From contig WHTV01000027.1 of assembly GCA_009377535.1 (NCBI GenBank), positions 1-42,715 of the forward strand: a DNA stretch of 42,715 nucleotides, written 5' to 3'. The notes beneath the pieces were generated by a model. That model ran no database searches. It was not told where the DNA came from and saw nothing but the letters and a program-made list of their open reading frames with translations. The position numbers were made by a program, and so were the translations under genes. Of the stretch, positions 32,277 to 39,988 are shown piece after piece. Within the stretch, counting starts at the first letter, position 1, and every line of letters begins with the position of its first letter. Source of the DNA: Kiloniellaceae bacterium (GTDB lineage: Bacteria; Pseudomonadota; Alphaproteobacteria; Kiloniellales; Kiloniellaceae).

Positions 32277-33157
32277 CGGCTCTGGCTTGCCGGCTGGTGG
32301 CGGCCGAAGAGGCGGCCAAGCTGTACGCCGCAGATGCCCTTGATGCCGCAGGCGATGAAGTCGCCGCGGCTGAGCGCGACACGGCCGGCCAGGGGATCGC
32401 CGGCGCGCAGGCGCTTGGTGAGGCGACGGGCGAGCTGCACGATCACCGCCGACTCCATGGCGAGGCGAGCCGAGCGCAGCTGGCCGGGCAGCTGCCCGGC
32501 CTCCTCCATGAGGCCGTCGACGCCGTCGAGGCAGCGGTCGAGCAGGCGACGGAATCCCGGCGGGCTGGCATCACGGTCCAGCACGGTGACGTCGAAGCCC
32601 TCGGCCTGCAGCCAGTCCAGCGGCAGGTAGACCCGGTCGAGTTCGTGGTAGTCGTCCCGGCAGTCTTGCAGGTGGTTGAGGATCTGCAGCGCGGTGCAGA
32701 GCGCGTCGGAGGCGGTGTAGCCGGCGGGATCCTCGCCATGCAGGTCGAGCAGGTAGCGCCCGACCGGGTTGGCCGAGAGGCGGCAATAGCCGAGCAGTTC
32801 GCCCCAGTCGGCATAGCGCAGCTTCACCGCGTCCTGCTTGAAGGCCGCGATCAGGTCGGTGCCGCGCGCCGCCGGCACGCCGGTGGCCGCCAGGCTTTCG
32901 CGCAGGCGCTTCGCCTTCTCCAGGCCCGCGCCGGCGGCCGCAGGGTCGGTGAGAGCCGCCTCGAAGGCGGCGAGGCGGGCGATCTTGTCTTCGGCGGCGA
33001 GCTGCGGATTGTCGGCGATGTCGTCGATGGCGCGGGCGAAGGCATAGTAGGTCGCCACGTGCGGGCGCAGCGCCGCCGGCAGCAGCCAGGAGCCGACCGG
33101 GAAGTTCTCGTCCGCCGCGCCCTTGCCCGACGGGGTCTCGACCTTGGTGTCAGTCAT
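32273..33157 (-). CDS. hpnC: HpnC, hydroxysqualene synthase
   Basis: Squalene-synthase-fold enzyme that turns presqualene diphosphate into hydroxysqualene. 294 aa from ATG 33157 (MTDTKVETPSGKG). Marks: ENFPVGSWLLPAALRPHV, FARAIDDIADN, and NHLQDCRDDYHELDRVYLP with the second Asp-rich site. The HpnC-specific start ENFPVGSWLLP separates it from HpnD. It lies 35 nt after the hpnB stop. Confidence 0.94.
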   Translation of the reverse strand: MTDTKVETPSGKGAADENFPVGSWLLPAALRPHVATYYAFARAIDDIADNPQLAAEDKIARLAAFEAALTDPAAAGAGLEKAKRLRESLAATGVPAARGTDLIAAFKQDAVKLRYADWGELLGYCRLSANPVGRYLLDLHGEDPAGYTASDALCTALQILNHLQDCRDDYHELDRVYLPLDWLQAEGFDVTVLDRDASPPGFRRLLDRCLDGVDGLMEEAGQLPGQLRSARLAMESAVIVQLARRLTKRLRAGDPLAGRVALSRGDFIACGIKGICGVQLGRLFGRHQPASQSR

Positions 33158-33192
33158 CAGCCTCAATCATATCCGAGCAGGGATGCGGGGGC

Positions 33193-34377
33193 CTAGCCCA
33201 CCGGCCTGTCCTGCACGCGGCCTTTCCACTGCCCGCCCCGGCCGCGCCAGTGGCGCCAGGCGGAATCGAAAGTCATCGCGCTGTATAGAGCAGCGGCCAG
33301 CGGCAGCAAAGGTGCCAGCCACGGCGACTGATCGTAGAGCCGCAGGGTCGGCAGCAGGGAAAGGCTCATAAGCAGCCAGGCCAGCGCGCCGAGCGCCGCC
33401 GGCAAGGCCTGCTGATGCCAGGGATAGGCCAGCACCAACAGCGGCGGTACCAGATAGGTGAGAACCATGCCGGCGAGCGTGCCGGCGAGCCGCAGCGGTT
33501 GATGGCGCAGCTGGTTGTAGGCGCTGCGCGCCACCATGTTCCAGATCACGCCGAGCCCGCTGTAGGGGCGGATCGAGCGCGCCTCGGTGCCGAGGCCAAG
33601 CCAGATTCCCCGGCTGGCGGCCGGCCGGCTGGCCTTCACGGCGTCGGCCAGGGCGCAGTCGTCGATGAGGGCGTCGCGAATGGCCGCGATGCCGCCGATG
33701 CGCTCGAGCGCCTCATGGCGCAGCAGCACGCAGCCGCCGGCCGCCGCGGCGGTGGCCCTGGCCGGGTCCTTCACCCAGGCGAAGGGATAGAGCTTCTGGA
33801 AGAAGTAGATGAAGGGCGGAATCAGCAGGCGCTCCCAGAAGCTCTCGCAGCGCAGGGCGACCATGAGGGAGACCAGGTCGCGGCCTTCGCTTTCCGCCTT
33901 GGCGACCAGGCGCCGCAGGGCGTCGGGCGGCTGGCTGATATCGGCGTCGCTGAACCAGAAGAAGCCGCTCTGCGCGCCGGCCTGCTGGACGCCCTGGTGC
34001 AACGCCCAGAGCTTCCCCGTCCAGCCCGGCGGGAGCGCGGCGGCCTGTACCAGGCGGAAGCGTGGCGGGTCCTTGCTGCCGGCCGCTGCGGCGCAGGCCA
34101 GTTCTGCGGTCGCGTCCTCGCTGTGATCGTCGACCAGGAGGACGCTCAAAGGGCCGGGATAGTCCTGGGCCAGCAGCGAGGCAAGGCTCTCTCCGATCAC
34201 CTCCGCCTCGTTGCGCGCCGGCACCACCGCGGTGACCGCCGGCCAGGTCTCGCAAGCGGCGGGCAGACGCTCCAGCCGCTCGGCCGAGCGCCAGAAGCCG
34301 CCGCGGAAAGCCAGCAGGTAGACCCAGACCAGCAGCGAGAGCAGGGCGATCACAAGGAGGGGCGTCGGCAGGGGCAA
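33193..34377 (-). CDS. hpnB: HpnB, hopene-associated glycosyltransferase
   Basis: Membrane-bound GT-A fold glycosyltransferase of the HpnB type. 394 aa: an N-terminal helix (LLVIALLSLLVWVYLLAF), a catalytic domain with AVVPARNEAEVIGESLASLL, VLLVDDHSEDAT and a metal-binding FWFSDADI, then three to four C-terminal helices. It is thought to act on the hopanoid head group; the sugar and acceptor are not settled. TTG start at 34377 with GAAGGA about 6 nt upstream. First gene of the minus-strand hpn unit. HpnI is a related possibility, but the length and the RGGFW start fit HpnB. Confidence 0.88.
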   Translation of the reverse strand: MPLPTPLLVIALLSLLVWVYLLAFRGGFWRSAERLERLPAACETWPAVTAVVPARNEAEVIGESLASLLAQDYPGPLSVLLVDDHSEDATAELACAAAAGSKDPPRFRLVQAAALPPGWTGKLWALHQGVQQAGAQSGFFWFSDADISQPPDALRRLVAKAESEGRDLVSLMVALRCESFWERLLIPPFIYFFQKLYPFAWVKDPARATAAAAGGCVLLRHEALERIGGIAAIRDALIDDCALADAVKASRPAASRGIWLGLGTEARSIRPYSGLGVIWNMVARSAYNQLRHQPLRLAGTLAGMVLTYLVPPLLVLAYPWHQQALPAALGALAWLLMSLSLLPTLRLYDQSPWLAPLLPLAAALYSAMTFDSAWRHWRGRGGQWKGRVQDRPVG

Positions 34378-34447
34378 GGCTCGTCCTTCGGGCAGGAGTT
34401 GAGTCCCTTTTTTGCCAGGTTTCCCGGCAGGTGCAAGCCGGCCGGCT

Positions 34448-34459
34448 CTGGAATTCCAG
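34448..34459. terminator. 12-bp palindrome at the PAS gene end
   Basis: CTGGAATTCCAG is a perfect palindrome placed directly after the stop codon of the PAS gene (reading on the minus strand), upstream of hpnB. There is no adjacent T-run. It may be a 3'-end hairpin or a protein site for hpnB; neither can be decided. Confidence 0.3.
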
Positions 34460-34972
34460 CTACCGCCCTGGAGCCAAGCTGCGGCGCCAGGAGTTGACGT
34501 TCAGCGAGATCATGCGATCGAGCGTCGTCCCGTCGCTCGACAGCGGCAGGCAGAGCGCCTCGATGTCGATCAAGGGTCGCCGCTCGGACGCCGACTCGGG
34601 CCAGTAGGCGTAGGTGGGTATGGCCTGGGCGACGCAGTGGTCGAAGATCTGCTTGCACCTGTCGCGCACCAAGGACGGGATCTTGGCGGTCATCAGGGTG
34701 CGGCCGGTCTGCTCGCCGTAGCTGTCGACGAGTCGTTGACCGCAGAGGCGAAAATAGTAGTCGCTGCCGTCGTCGATCACGTCGACCATGAGGATGTAGG
34801 GCCACAGCGCCACGATCTTTTCCGGCACCAGGGCGTCGCGCTGGGGAATCCTGGAGTCGCCCCTGATCTCGTGCCAGTAGGCCAGTGCTTCGTCCAGGAT
34901 CTGCGAGAGGAAACTCACGCCTGCGGCGTCCACCGGGCCGACCGCCTGGCCACGCTCCCTCTCAGCGATCAA
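34460..34972 (-). CDS. PAS_5-type single-domain protein (1 of 2)
   Basis: 170 aa, cytosolic. Matches the alphaproteobacterial PAS_5 pattern: an N-terminal EALAYWHEIRGDSRIPQRDAL, then LWPYILMVDVIDDGSDYYFR and LVDSYGEQTGRTL. No output domain is attached, so it would act as a sensor or partner protein. The TTG at 34972 has no clear ribosome site; a GTG 18 codons further in (MSFLSQILDEALAYW) is an alternative. It lies upstream of hpnB on the same strand, and read-through into hpnB is possible. A paralogue lies at 39277-39864. Confidence 0.75.
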   Translation of the reverse strand: MIAERERGQAVGPVDAAGVSFLSQILDEALAYWHEIRGDSRIPQRDALVPEKIVALWPYILMVDVIDDGSDYYFRLCGQRLVDSYGEQTGRTLMTAKIPSLVRDRCKQIFDHCVAQAIPTYAYWPESASERRPLIDIEALCLPLSSDGTTLDRMISLNVNSWRRSLAPGR

Positions 34973-35334
34973 TTGAAGTCTATCGCCACCGTTGGAAGTT
35001 TCCCTAATCGTTCCGCGCTCCGTTTCAGTCAGTCACGTTGGCCTTACCGAGGTTGAACGACGCCGCAGTTCGGGGGGATCGAGGTCGTGGCGTGCCGGCG
35101 CAGGACGCAGCCGCGGCGCTGCACCCAATATGCGCGGAGCTCGGCGAGCGACGGCCCGTCCAGTGACTCTGCAGATGTCATGTTCCCCGCCCCCAGGGCC
35201 GCGGCCCTTTTCCGGCGCCGCAGCGGACGATCTCCTGCCTGGATCCCAAATGCCTACGTACTGAAAAAAATACGATCAAAAAGGGAAGAGGTCCCATGCT
35301 CCCCCGCGCGCAGTTTAACACCTGTTCGGATTGA
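34973..35334. other. Intergenic 362 bp with small ORF and palindrome
   Basis: Between two minus-strand genes. It holds a 45-codon ORF (35044-35181, listed separately), a 14-bp palindrome AGGGCCGCGGCCCT at 35195-35208 followed by TTTT, and an AT-rich stretch at 35260-35285 likely to be a promoter for minus-strand transcription. No RNA gene was recognised. Confidence 0.4.
35044..35181 (-). pseudogene. 45-codon ORF, possible PAS_5 N-terminal remnant
   Basis: An ATG at 35181 follows a purine-rich GGGGGCGGGGAA and opens 45 codons: MTSAESLDGPSLAELRAYW..., ending at a TAA. The SLAELRAYWVQRRG stretch resembles the first helix of PAS_5 proteins (compare EALAYWHEIRG in the neighbour). After about 25 residues the similarity fades (RRHATTSIPPNC), as expected from a truncated and drifting copy. 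It could also be a genuine small protein. Confidence 0.3.
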
Positions 35335-35922
35335 TTATAAGCCCTTTGCAAGGCCGTCACAGCGCTCGAGAAAACAGCGCTTTGCCTTGCCCGGGGCCCA
35401 GGGCACCAGGACGATTCCGTCGAAGCGCTTGCTGCGGCCGAAGAGCCGGCGGGCCTCGCTCGGCGAGAAGCCGGCAAGCTGGGTCGCTTCCAGATAGGCG
35501 GCGATGCGGTCGGCGCGCTTGATCAGGCTTTTCAGCTCTTCCGTTTCGCGCGCCGGCAGGCCGAAGCGCAGCCGAATCGCCGTCATCAGGCGTTTCTCGA
35601 GCACCTTGTAGTCGGCGCCCACCGCAGACTTGAACGGCGTGATGAGGTCGCCGATAACATATTCCGCGGCGTCGTGCAGCACCGCAGAGAGATGTTCGGC
35701 CGGAGTGAGTTTCGGCTTCAACTGCCCGGCGATCTCGTCGACCAGCAGGCTGTGCTGGGCGACGGAGAAGGCCGCATCGCCGGAGGTCTGGCCGTTCCAG
35801 CGGGCGACTCGGGCCAAGCCGTGGGCGATGTCTTCCAGCTCGATATCGAGCGGCGAGGGGTCAAGCAGGTCCAGCCGGCGTCCGGAGAGCATGCGCTGCC
35901 ATGCCCGCTTCGCATCCTTCAT
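35335..35922 (-). CDS. HD-domain phosphohydrolase, YfbR-like
   Basis: 195-aa metal-dependent phosphohydrolase resembling YfbR, the 5'-deoxynucleotidase. His and Asp ligands: SVAQHSLLVDEIAG and AVLHDAAEYVIGD, followed by KRADRIAAYLEATQLAGF with the distal Asp. ATG 35922 has AGAGAGGA about 8 nt upstream; an upstream in-frame extension to 36192 looks non-coding. Likely role: nucleotide pool or salvage; substrate not proven. Confidence 0.88.
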   Translation of the reverse strand: MKDAKRAWQRMLSGRRLDLLDPSPLDIELEDIAHGLARVARWNGQTSGDAAFSVAQHSLLVDEIAGQLKPKLTPAEHLSAVLHDAAEYVIGDLITPFKSAVGADYKVLEKRLMTAIRLRFGLPARETEELKSLIKRADRIAAYLEATQLAGFSPSEARRLFGRSKRFDGIVLVPWAPGKAKRCFLERCDGLAKGL

Positions 35923-36053
35923 GCCGGTGGTCCTCTCTCTTGCCGGGCGGTCGGTTAGGGATAAGCCAGGCCGCGCGCCGGGGCAAGATTTGGGGGAGGC
36001 GGAGGGTTCAGCCGCCGTTGCTGCGTGGGTCGCCGAGCAGCTCGGAACGGGAT

Positions 36054-36437
36054 TTAGAGACCTGAAGCGATCCGGCTGGCGATCAGGCCGCCGGCGGCGG
36101 ATTGAGGATCGACCACCAGCCAGGCGCCGGCGCGCCGCAGCCGGCCGGCAAAGCCGCTCTCGTTGCTGTAGGCGACCAGGACCGTTTGCCAAAAGCCCTC
36201 GCGGACGGTGAAGCCGCCCGCTTTCGCCACAGCCGTCAGCGCCGCCGTCTTGTCGGTTCCCGGCGGGAAGACGGCGGCCAGGGTGCCGCGCTCGGCGCCC
36301 GGAAGGTCTGCCACGGCGAGGAGCGGTGTGGTGCTGGCCAGCAGCAGAAGGACGAAACCCAGCCCGGCGACCAGACGGCGTGCCGCCGTCTTTGAAAAAC
36401 TGCCCTGTCGGGTCGGTACGCTCGATTGGCTGGACAA
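36054..36437 (-). CDS. Small membrane-anchored hypothetical protein
   Basis: About 127 aa from TTG 36437 (AAGGGG 9 nt upstream); a GTG at 36458 is an alternative without a ribosome site. A basic start, one hydrophobic helix (VAGLGFVLLLLASTTPLLAV), then a compact domain of about 75 residues (LAAVFPPGTDKTAALTAVAKAGG, FAGRLRRAGAWLVVDPQSAAG). It may be an anchored or secreted protein. Family not recognised. Divergent from the sulfatase. Confidence 0.6.
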   Translation of the reverse strand: MSSQSSVPTRQGSFSKTAARRLVAGLGFVLLLLASTTPLLAVADLPGAERGTLAAVFPPGTDKTAALTAVAKAGGFTVREGFWQTVLVAYSNESGFAGRLRRAGAWLVVDPQSAAGGLIASRIASGL

Positions 36438-36518
36438 TGTTCGAACCCCTTGGATCACTGGGAATTAGGCCCGAAAGCCCTTTATCCAGGGTTAAAGTTT
36501 GAGGTTCTGTTCAAGAAT

Positions 36519-36537
36519 CCGCAGGCTCAAGCTGCGG
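36519..36537 (+). other. Hairpin in the leader region before the sulfatase
   Basis: CCGCAG and CTGCGG pair around a 7-nt loop in the 174-bp gap between divergent genes. A T5 run follows only 12 nt later, so it is not a classic terminator; a leader structure of the sulfatase mRNA is possible. Confidence 0.25.
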
Positions 36538-36611
36538 CGGGCAGTTGCTTTTTCTATGCAAAGCGTGGTGAAAGGCGACGGAGACCGCATTTCGGGGGAC
36601 CCCACCAGGCG

Positions 36612-38144
36612 ATGAGACCCAACGTTCTGCTGATCACGGCCGACCAATGGCGCGGCGACAGCCTTGGCGCCGCCGGGCACCCGCTGTTGCGCACGCCGGC
36701 CATCGACGCCCTGGCCGCCGCCGGTGTCTGCTTCCTCAGCCACTATGCCCAGGCGGCGCCCTGCTCACCGGGGCGCGCCTCGCTCTACACCGGCCTCTAT
36801 CAGATGAACCACCGGGTGCTGCGCAACGGCACCCCGCTGGATGCCCGCCACGACAACATCGCCAAGGCGCTGGCCCGCCAAGGCTACCGGCCGACCCTCT
36901 TCGGCTATACCGACCAGGCCGTCGACCCGCGCACCACGACGGCGGACGATCCGCGCCTGACGACCTACGAGGAGGTGCTGCCCGGCTTTACCGTCGCGGT
37001 GAAGCTGCCGGAGGACAACGCGGCCTGGTTCGCCTGGATGGAAGCGCGCGGCCACGCGCTGCCGGCCGACCGCCGGGCGCTGTACTGGCCGGAAGAAGGC
37101 CGGCCCGAGCTGCCGTCGACGGCGCCGCCGCGTTACAGCCAGGACGAAACAGAAACCGCCTTCCTCACCGGCGCCTTTCTCGACTGGTTGCCGGAGCAGC
37201 CAAAGGACGCGCCGTGGTGCGCCCACCTCTCCTTCCTGCGCCCGCACCCGCCTTTCCTGGTGCCGGCGCCCTTCAACGACCTCTACGATCCGACGGCCGG
37301 CCCCGCCTTCCGGCGCGCCGAAAGCGCGGCGGCCGAGGCGGCGCAGCACCCCTACCTGCGCTATTGGCTCGACACGACGCTGGCCGGCTCGTTCTGCCTT
37401 GTCGAGGCGGCCGACCGCCGCGTGGCCGACTGGCCGGATGCCGCCTTTCGCAATGTCCGCGCCACCTACTGGGGCATGATCTCGGAGGTCGACCGCCAGA
37501 TCGGCCGCCTGGTCGAGGGACTGAAGGCGGCCGGCGCCTGGGACAACACCGTCATCGTGCTGACCTCCGACCACGGCGAGATGATGGGCGATCACTGGAC
37601 CCTGGGGAAGTTCGGCTACTTCGACCAGGCCTACCATGTTCCCCTCATCGTCCGCGATCCGCGCCACCCCGAGGGCTTCGGTGGCCGGGTCGCCGCCTTC
37701 ACCGAGGCGGTCGACGTGGTGCCCACGCTGATCGAGGCGGCGAGCGCAGACCTGGAGGGGCCGGCCGACGGCCGCGCGCTGACGCCCTTCCTGCGTGGCG
37801 AGACGCCCGCCGACTGGCGCCGCGCGGCCCATTGGGAGTTCGATTTCCGTGAGGTGCCGAGCGGCCGCGCGCAGGCGGCCCTCGGCCTCGATCTCGACGA
37901 CTGCGCCCTCGCGGTGATCCGCGGCGAGCGCTACAAATACGTCCACTTCGCCGGCCTGCCGCCGCTGCTCTTCGATCTCGCCGAGGATCCGGCCGAGTTG
38001 CACAACCTTGCCGACGACCCCGACCATCTCGTGGTCCGCCTCGCCATGGCCGAGAAGCTGCTGGCCTGGCGCAGCCACCACCTTGACCGCCGGCTCACCG
38101 GCCTCTCGCTGACTCCCGGCGGGCCGTTCGACGCGCGCACCTGA
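36612..38144 (+). CDS. Phosphonate monoester hydrolase-type sulfatase
   Basis: 510-aa alkaline-phosphatase-superfamily hydrolase. Formylglycine motif C51-S-P-G-R55, metal ligands Asp11 (ITADQWRGD) and SDHGEMMGDHW. The protein follows the Burkholderia/Rhizobium phosphonate monoester hydrolase closely in length (about 514 aa) and in motifs such as LYQMNHRVLRNGTPLDARH, DPRTTTADDPR, LRPHPPFLVPAPF, AEAAQHPYLRYW and KYVHFAGLPPLLFDLAEDP. It therefore probably cleaves phosphonate or phosphate diesters and sulfate esters promiscuously. ATG 36612; the ORF extends upstream but without homology. The Cys must be converted by a maturase not seen in this window. Confidence 0.9.
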   Translation: MRPNVLLITADQWRGDSLGAAGHPLLRTPAIDALAAAGVCFLSHYAQAAPCSPGRASLYTGLYQMNHRVLRNGTPLDARHDNIAKALARQGYRPTLFGYTDQAVDPRTTTADDPRLTTYEEVLPGFTVAVKLPEDNAAWFAWMEARGHALPADRRALYWPEEGRPELPSTAPPRYSQDETETAFLTGAFLDWLPEQPKDAPWCAHLSFLRPHPPFLVPAPFNDLYDPTAGPAFRRAESAAAEAAQHPYLRYWLDTTLAGSFCLVEAADRRVADWPDAAFRNVRATYWGMISEVDRQIGRLVEGLKAAGAWDNTVIVLTSDHGEMMGDHWTLGKFGYFDQAYHVPLIVRDPRHPEGFGGRVAAFTEAVDVVPTLIEAASADLEGPADGRALTPFLRGETPADWRRAAHWEFDFREVPSGRAQAALGLDLDDCALAVIRGERYKYVHFAGLPPLLFDLAEDPAELHNLADDPDHLVVRLAMAEKLLAWRSHHLDRRLTGLSLTPGGPFDART

Positions 38145-38155
38145 GGCCCGTGAGG

Positions 38156-39160
38156 CTAAGCGCCCGGACTTTCCCAGCGCCCGCTGTCGCCGGAGCGGAA
38201 CAGCGCGTCGAGAATGCGCATCATCTGGATGGCGTCTTCGATGCCGTAGGGCAGCTCGGCTTCGCCCAGCACCACGCGCGCGAAGGCATCGCACTGCTCG
38301 CTGTACTGGTCGACGGCCGGGATGACGTGCGTCCTACGGTGGCCGTCCCCGGGTGCCTTGCCCTCGTCGATGAATACCTTGGTTTCCACGCCGGCTGGTG
38401 CATTGAAAGGGATTTCGACTTCCATGCGTGCCTTGGTGCCGACGGCGTGCAGGCGCTGATAGGCCGTCACCTGGGTCGACACCGTGAAGTCGCAGCGCCG
38501 CCCGCCGCCGAAGTCGAGGATGGCGCTTGCCAGGCGGTCGGTGCCGAAGGTGGGGTCGCGCTCGATGAGGGCGATCACGCGCTGCGGCTCGGCCTCGAAG
38601 AGGAAGCGGCTGATCACCGTGGGATAGCAGCCGATGTCGAGCAGGGCGCCGCCCCCTGTTTCCGGCCTGTTGCGAATGTTCTCCGGGTCGAGATTGCTGT
38701 AGGAAAAGAAGCACTGAATGGCGCGCAGGTCGCCCAGGGCACCGCTGCGCACCTGTTCGCGCAGCCACAGCCACTGCGGATGGAAGCGCACCATGAAGGC
38801 TTCCATCACCGGCACCCGGCCGTCGATGGCGGTGAGCCGCTCGGCGTCGGCGGCCGTCATGGCGATAGGTTTTTCACAGAGCACCGGCTTGCCGGCCGCT
38901 ACCGCCTCGAGGGTCAGGTCGACGTGCAGGTTGTTGGGCAAGGGGTTGTAGACGGCGTCGATGTCCGGGTCGGCCAGAAGTTCGGCATAGGAGCCGTAGG
39001 CCTTCTCGATGCCGAGATCGCGTGCCGCCGCAGCGGCGCGTTCCCGGTCGCGCGAGGCGATCGCCGTCACCACGCCGCGCTGGGAGCGCTGGATGGCCGG
39101 AATGACCAGGCTGCGGCCGATTTTCGCCGTGCTGAGAACGCCCCAGCGAATCTTGCGCAT
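38156..39160 (-). CDS. Gfo/Idh/MocA-family oxidoreductase
   Basis: 334-aa NAD(P)-dependent sugar or polyol dehydrogenase. N-terminal Rossmann site (WGVLSTAKIGRSLVIPAIQ), EKPIAMTAADAERL with the catalytic Lys, and GGGALLDIGCYPTVISRFLF in the substrate domain. ATG 39160 with AGGAG about 9 nt upstream. The substrate is not deducible. Convergent with the sulfatase gene; only 11 nt apart. Confidence 0.92.
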   Translation of the reverse strand: MRKIRWGVLSTAKIGRSLVIPAIQRSQRGVVTAIASRDRERAAAAARDLGIEKAYGSYAELLADPDIDAVYNPLPNNLHVDLTLEAVAAGKPVLCEKPIAMTAADAERLTAIDGRVPVMEAFMVRFHPQWLWLREQVRSGALGDLRAIQCFFSYSNLDPENIRNRPETGGGALLDIGCYPTVISRFLFEAEPQRVIALIERDPTFGTDRLASAILDFGGGRRCDFTVSTQVTAYQRLHAVGTKARMEVEIPFNAPAGVETKVFIDEGKAPGDGHRRTHVIPAVDQYSEQCDAFARVVLGEAELPYGIEDAIQMMRILDALFRSGDSGRWESPGA

Positions 39161-39228
39161 GTGTCATACTCCTCGGTGGCACTGCAGATCTGGGGAGACC
39201 CTACAGGAGGGAACCATCCGCCGTCGAC

Positions 39229-39258
39229 CTGACAAGGCGCGAGGAATGTGTCTACAAT
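39229..39258 (+). promoter_or_regulatory. Candidate promoter of second PAS_5 gene
   Basis: CTGACA (39229-39234) and TACAAT (39253-39258) with 18-bp spacing, about 18 nt before the GTG start. It is the best-looking sigma-70-type promoter in this part of the window. Confidence 0.5.
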
Positions 39259-39276
39259 CGTTTTCTGCTTCGAGCG

Positions 39277-39864
39277 GTGGTTCGCCTGGTAGACAAGGTA
39301 GGGACCAGACTGCTGGATCGACCTGAAGGCAATGAAGAGTCTTTCCGTGCCCGGATCGCGCATCCGGACCTGAGAGGTCTCTATGACTACTGGCTGGAGC
39401 GCAGCAGCGACGCCGCCGTGATGCCGCGCGGGGCCTTGGACCCGGTGGACATCCCCAGCCTGCTCAAGAATCTCATCCTTGCCGATGTCGCCGACGGCGG
39501 GCGACAGATCGACTATCGCCTGGTGGGCACGGACATCGTCGCCGCCCATGGCTTCGACTTCACCGGCTGGAGCGTCGAGCGCCTGACCAGCGGGGCCACC
39601 CTGGCCTTCACCCAGCGGCTCTACGGCACTGTCGTGACGCGCGCCGTGCCGGTCTACTCCGAAGGCCGGTTCCGTTGGATCGACAAGGAATACCACTGGA
39701 CCTGGCGCCTTCACCTGCCGCTGTCACGGGCTGGGGACGGGCAGGTGGATTTGGTGCTGGTGGGTCAGTTCTTCCAGCCGAGGCACGGCCTCGGCGACCT
39801 GCTTTTCCCGGCCCAGCCGGCCGAACTGGCGGCCGACCGCGCCGCTATCGCCCCGACGCGCTAA
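39277..39864 (+). CDS. PAS_5-type single-domain protein (2 of 2)
   Basis: 195 aa, cytosolic. PAS_5 pattern: LRGLYDYWLERSSDAAVMPRGALDP, SLLKNLILADVADGGRQIDYRLVGTDIV, GWSVERLTSG, then a beta-sheet tail ending GQFFQPRHGLGDL. No output domain. The GTG start has a poor ribosome site but follows a good promoter closely. It differs from the copy at 34460-34972 by a longer C-terminal extension, so the two are not a recent duplication. Confidence 0.8.
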   Translation: MVRLVDKVGTRLLDRPEGNEESFRARIAHPDLRGLYDYWLERSSDAAVMPRGALDPVDIPSLLKNLILADVADGGRQIDYRLVGTDIVAAHGFDFTGWSVERLTSGATLAFTQRLYGTVVTRAVPVYSEGRFRWIDKEYHWTWRLHLPLSRAGDGQVDLVLVGQFFQPRHGLGDLLFPAQPAELAADRAAIAPTR

Positions 39865-39988
39865 CGGGCTTCAGGCGGCCGCAACCGTGCTTGAAGTGTG
39901 ATTTCCCCCACTGTGCCACCCGGGCGTTGCGTGCTCTTTGCTATGCTCCAACGACGCAAGCGGCTGCCGGCGAGCAGGGGAGGGTGGC

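Noticed and set aside
33193-34377. Assignment of the glycosyltransferase as HpnI
   Set aside because: Length, the RGGFW start and position directly before hpnC fit HpnB better, although the two families are related.
36425-36450. tRNA T-arm-like GTTCGAAC stretch
   Set aside because: The flanking bases do not form the T-stem and no acceptor stem or anticodon arm is present.
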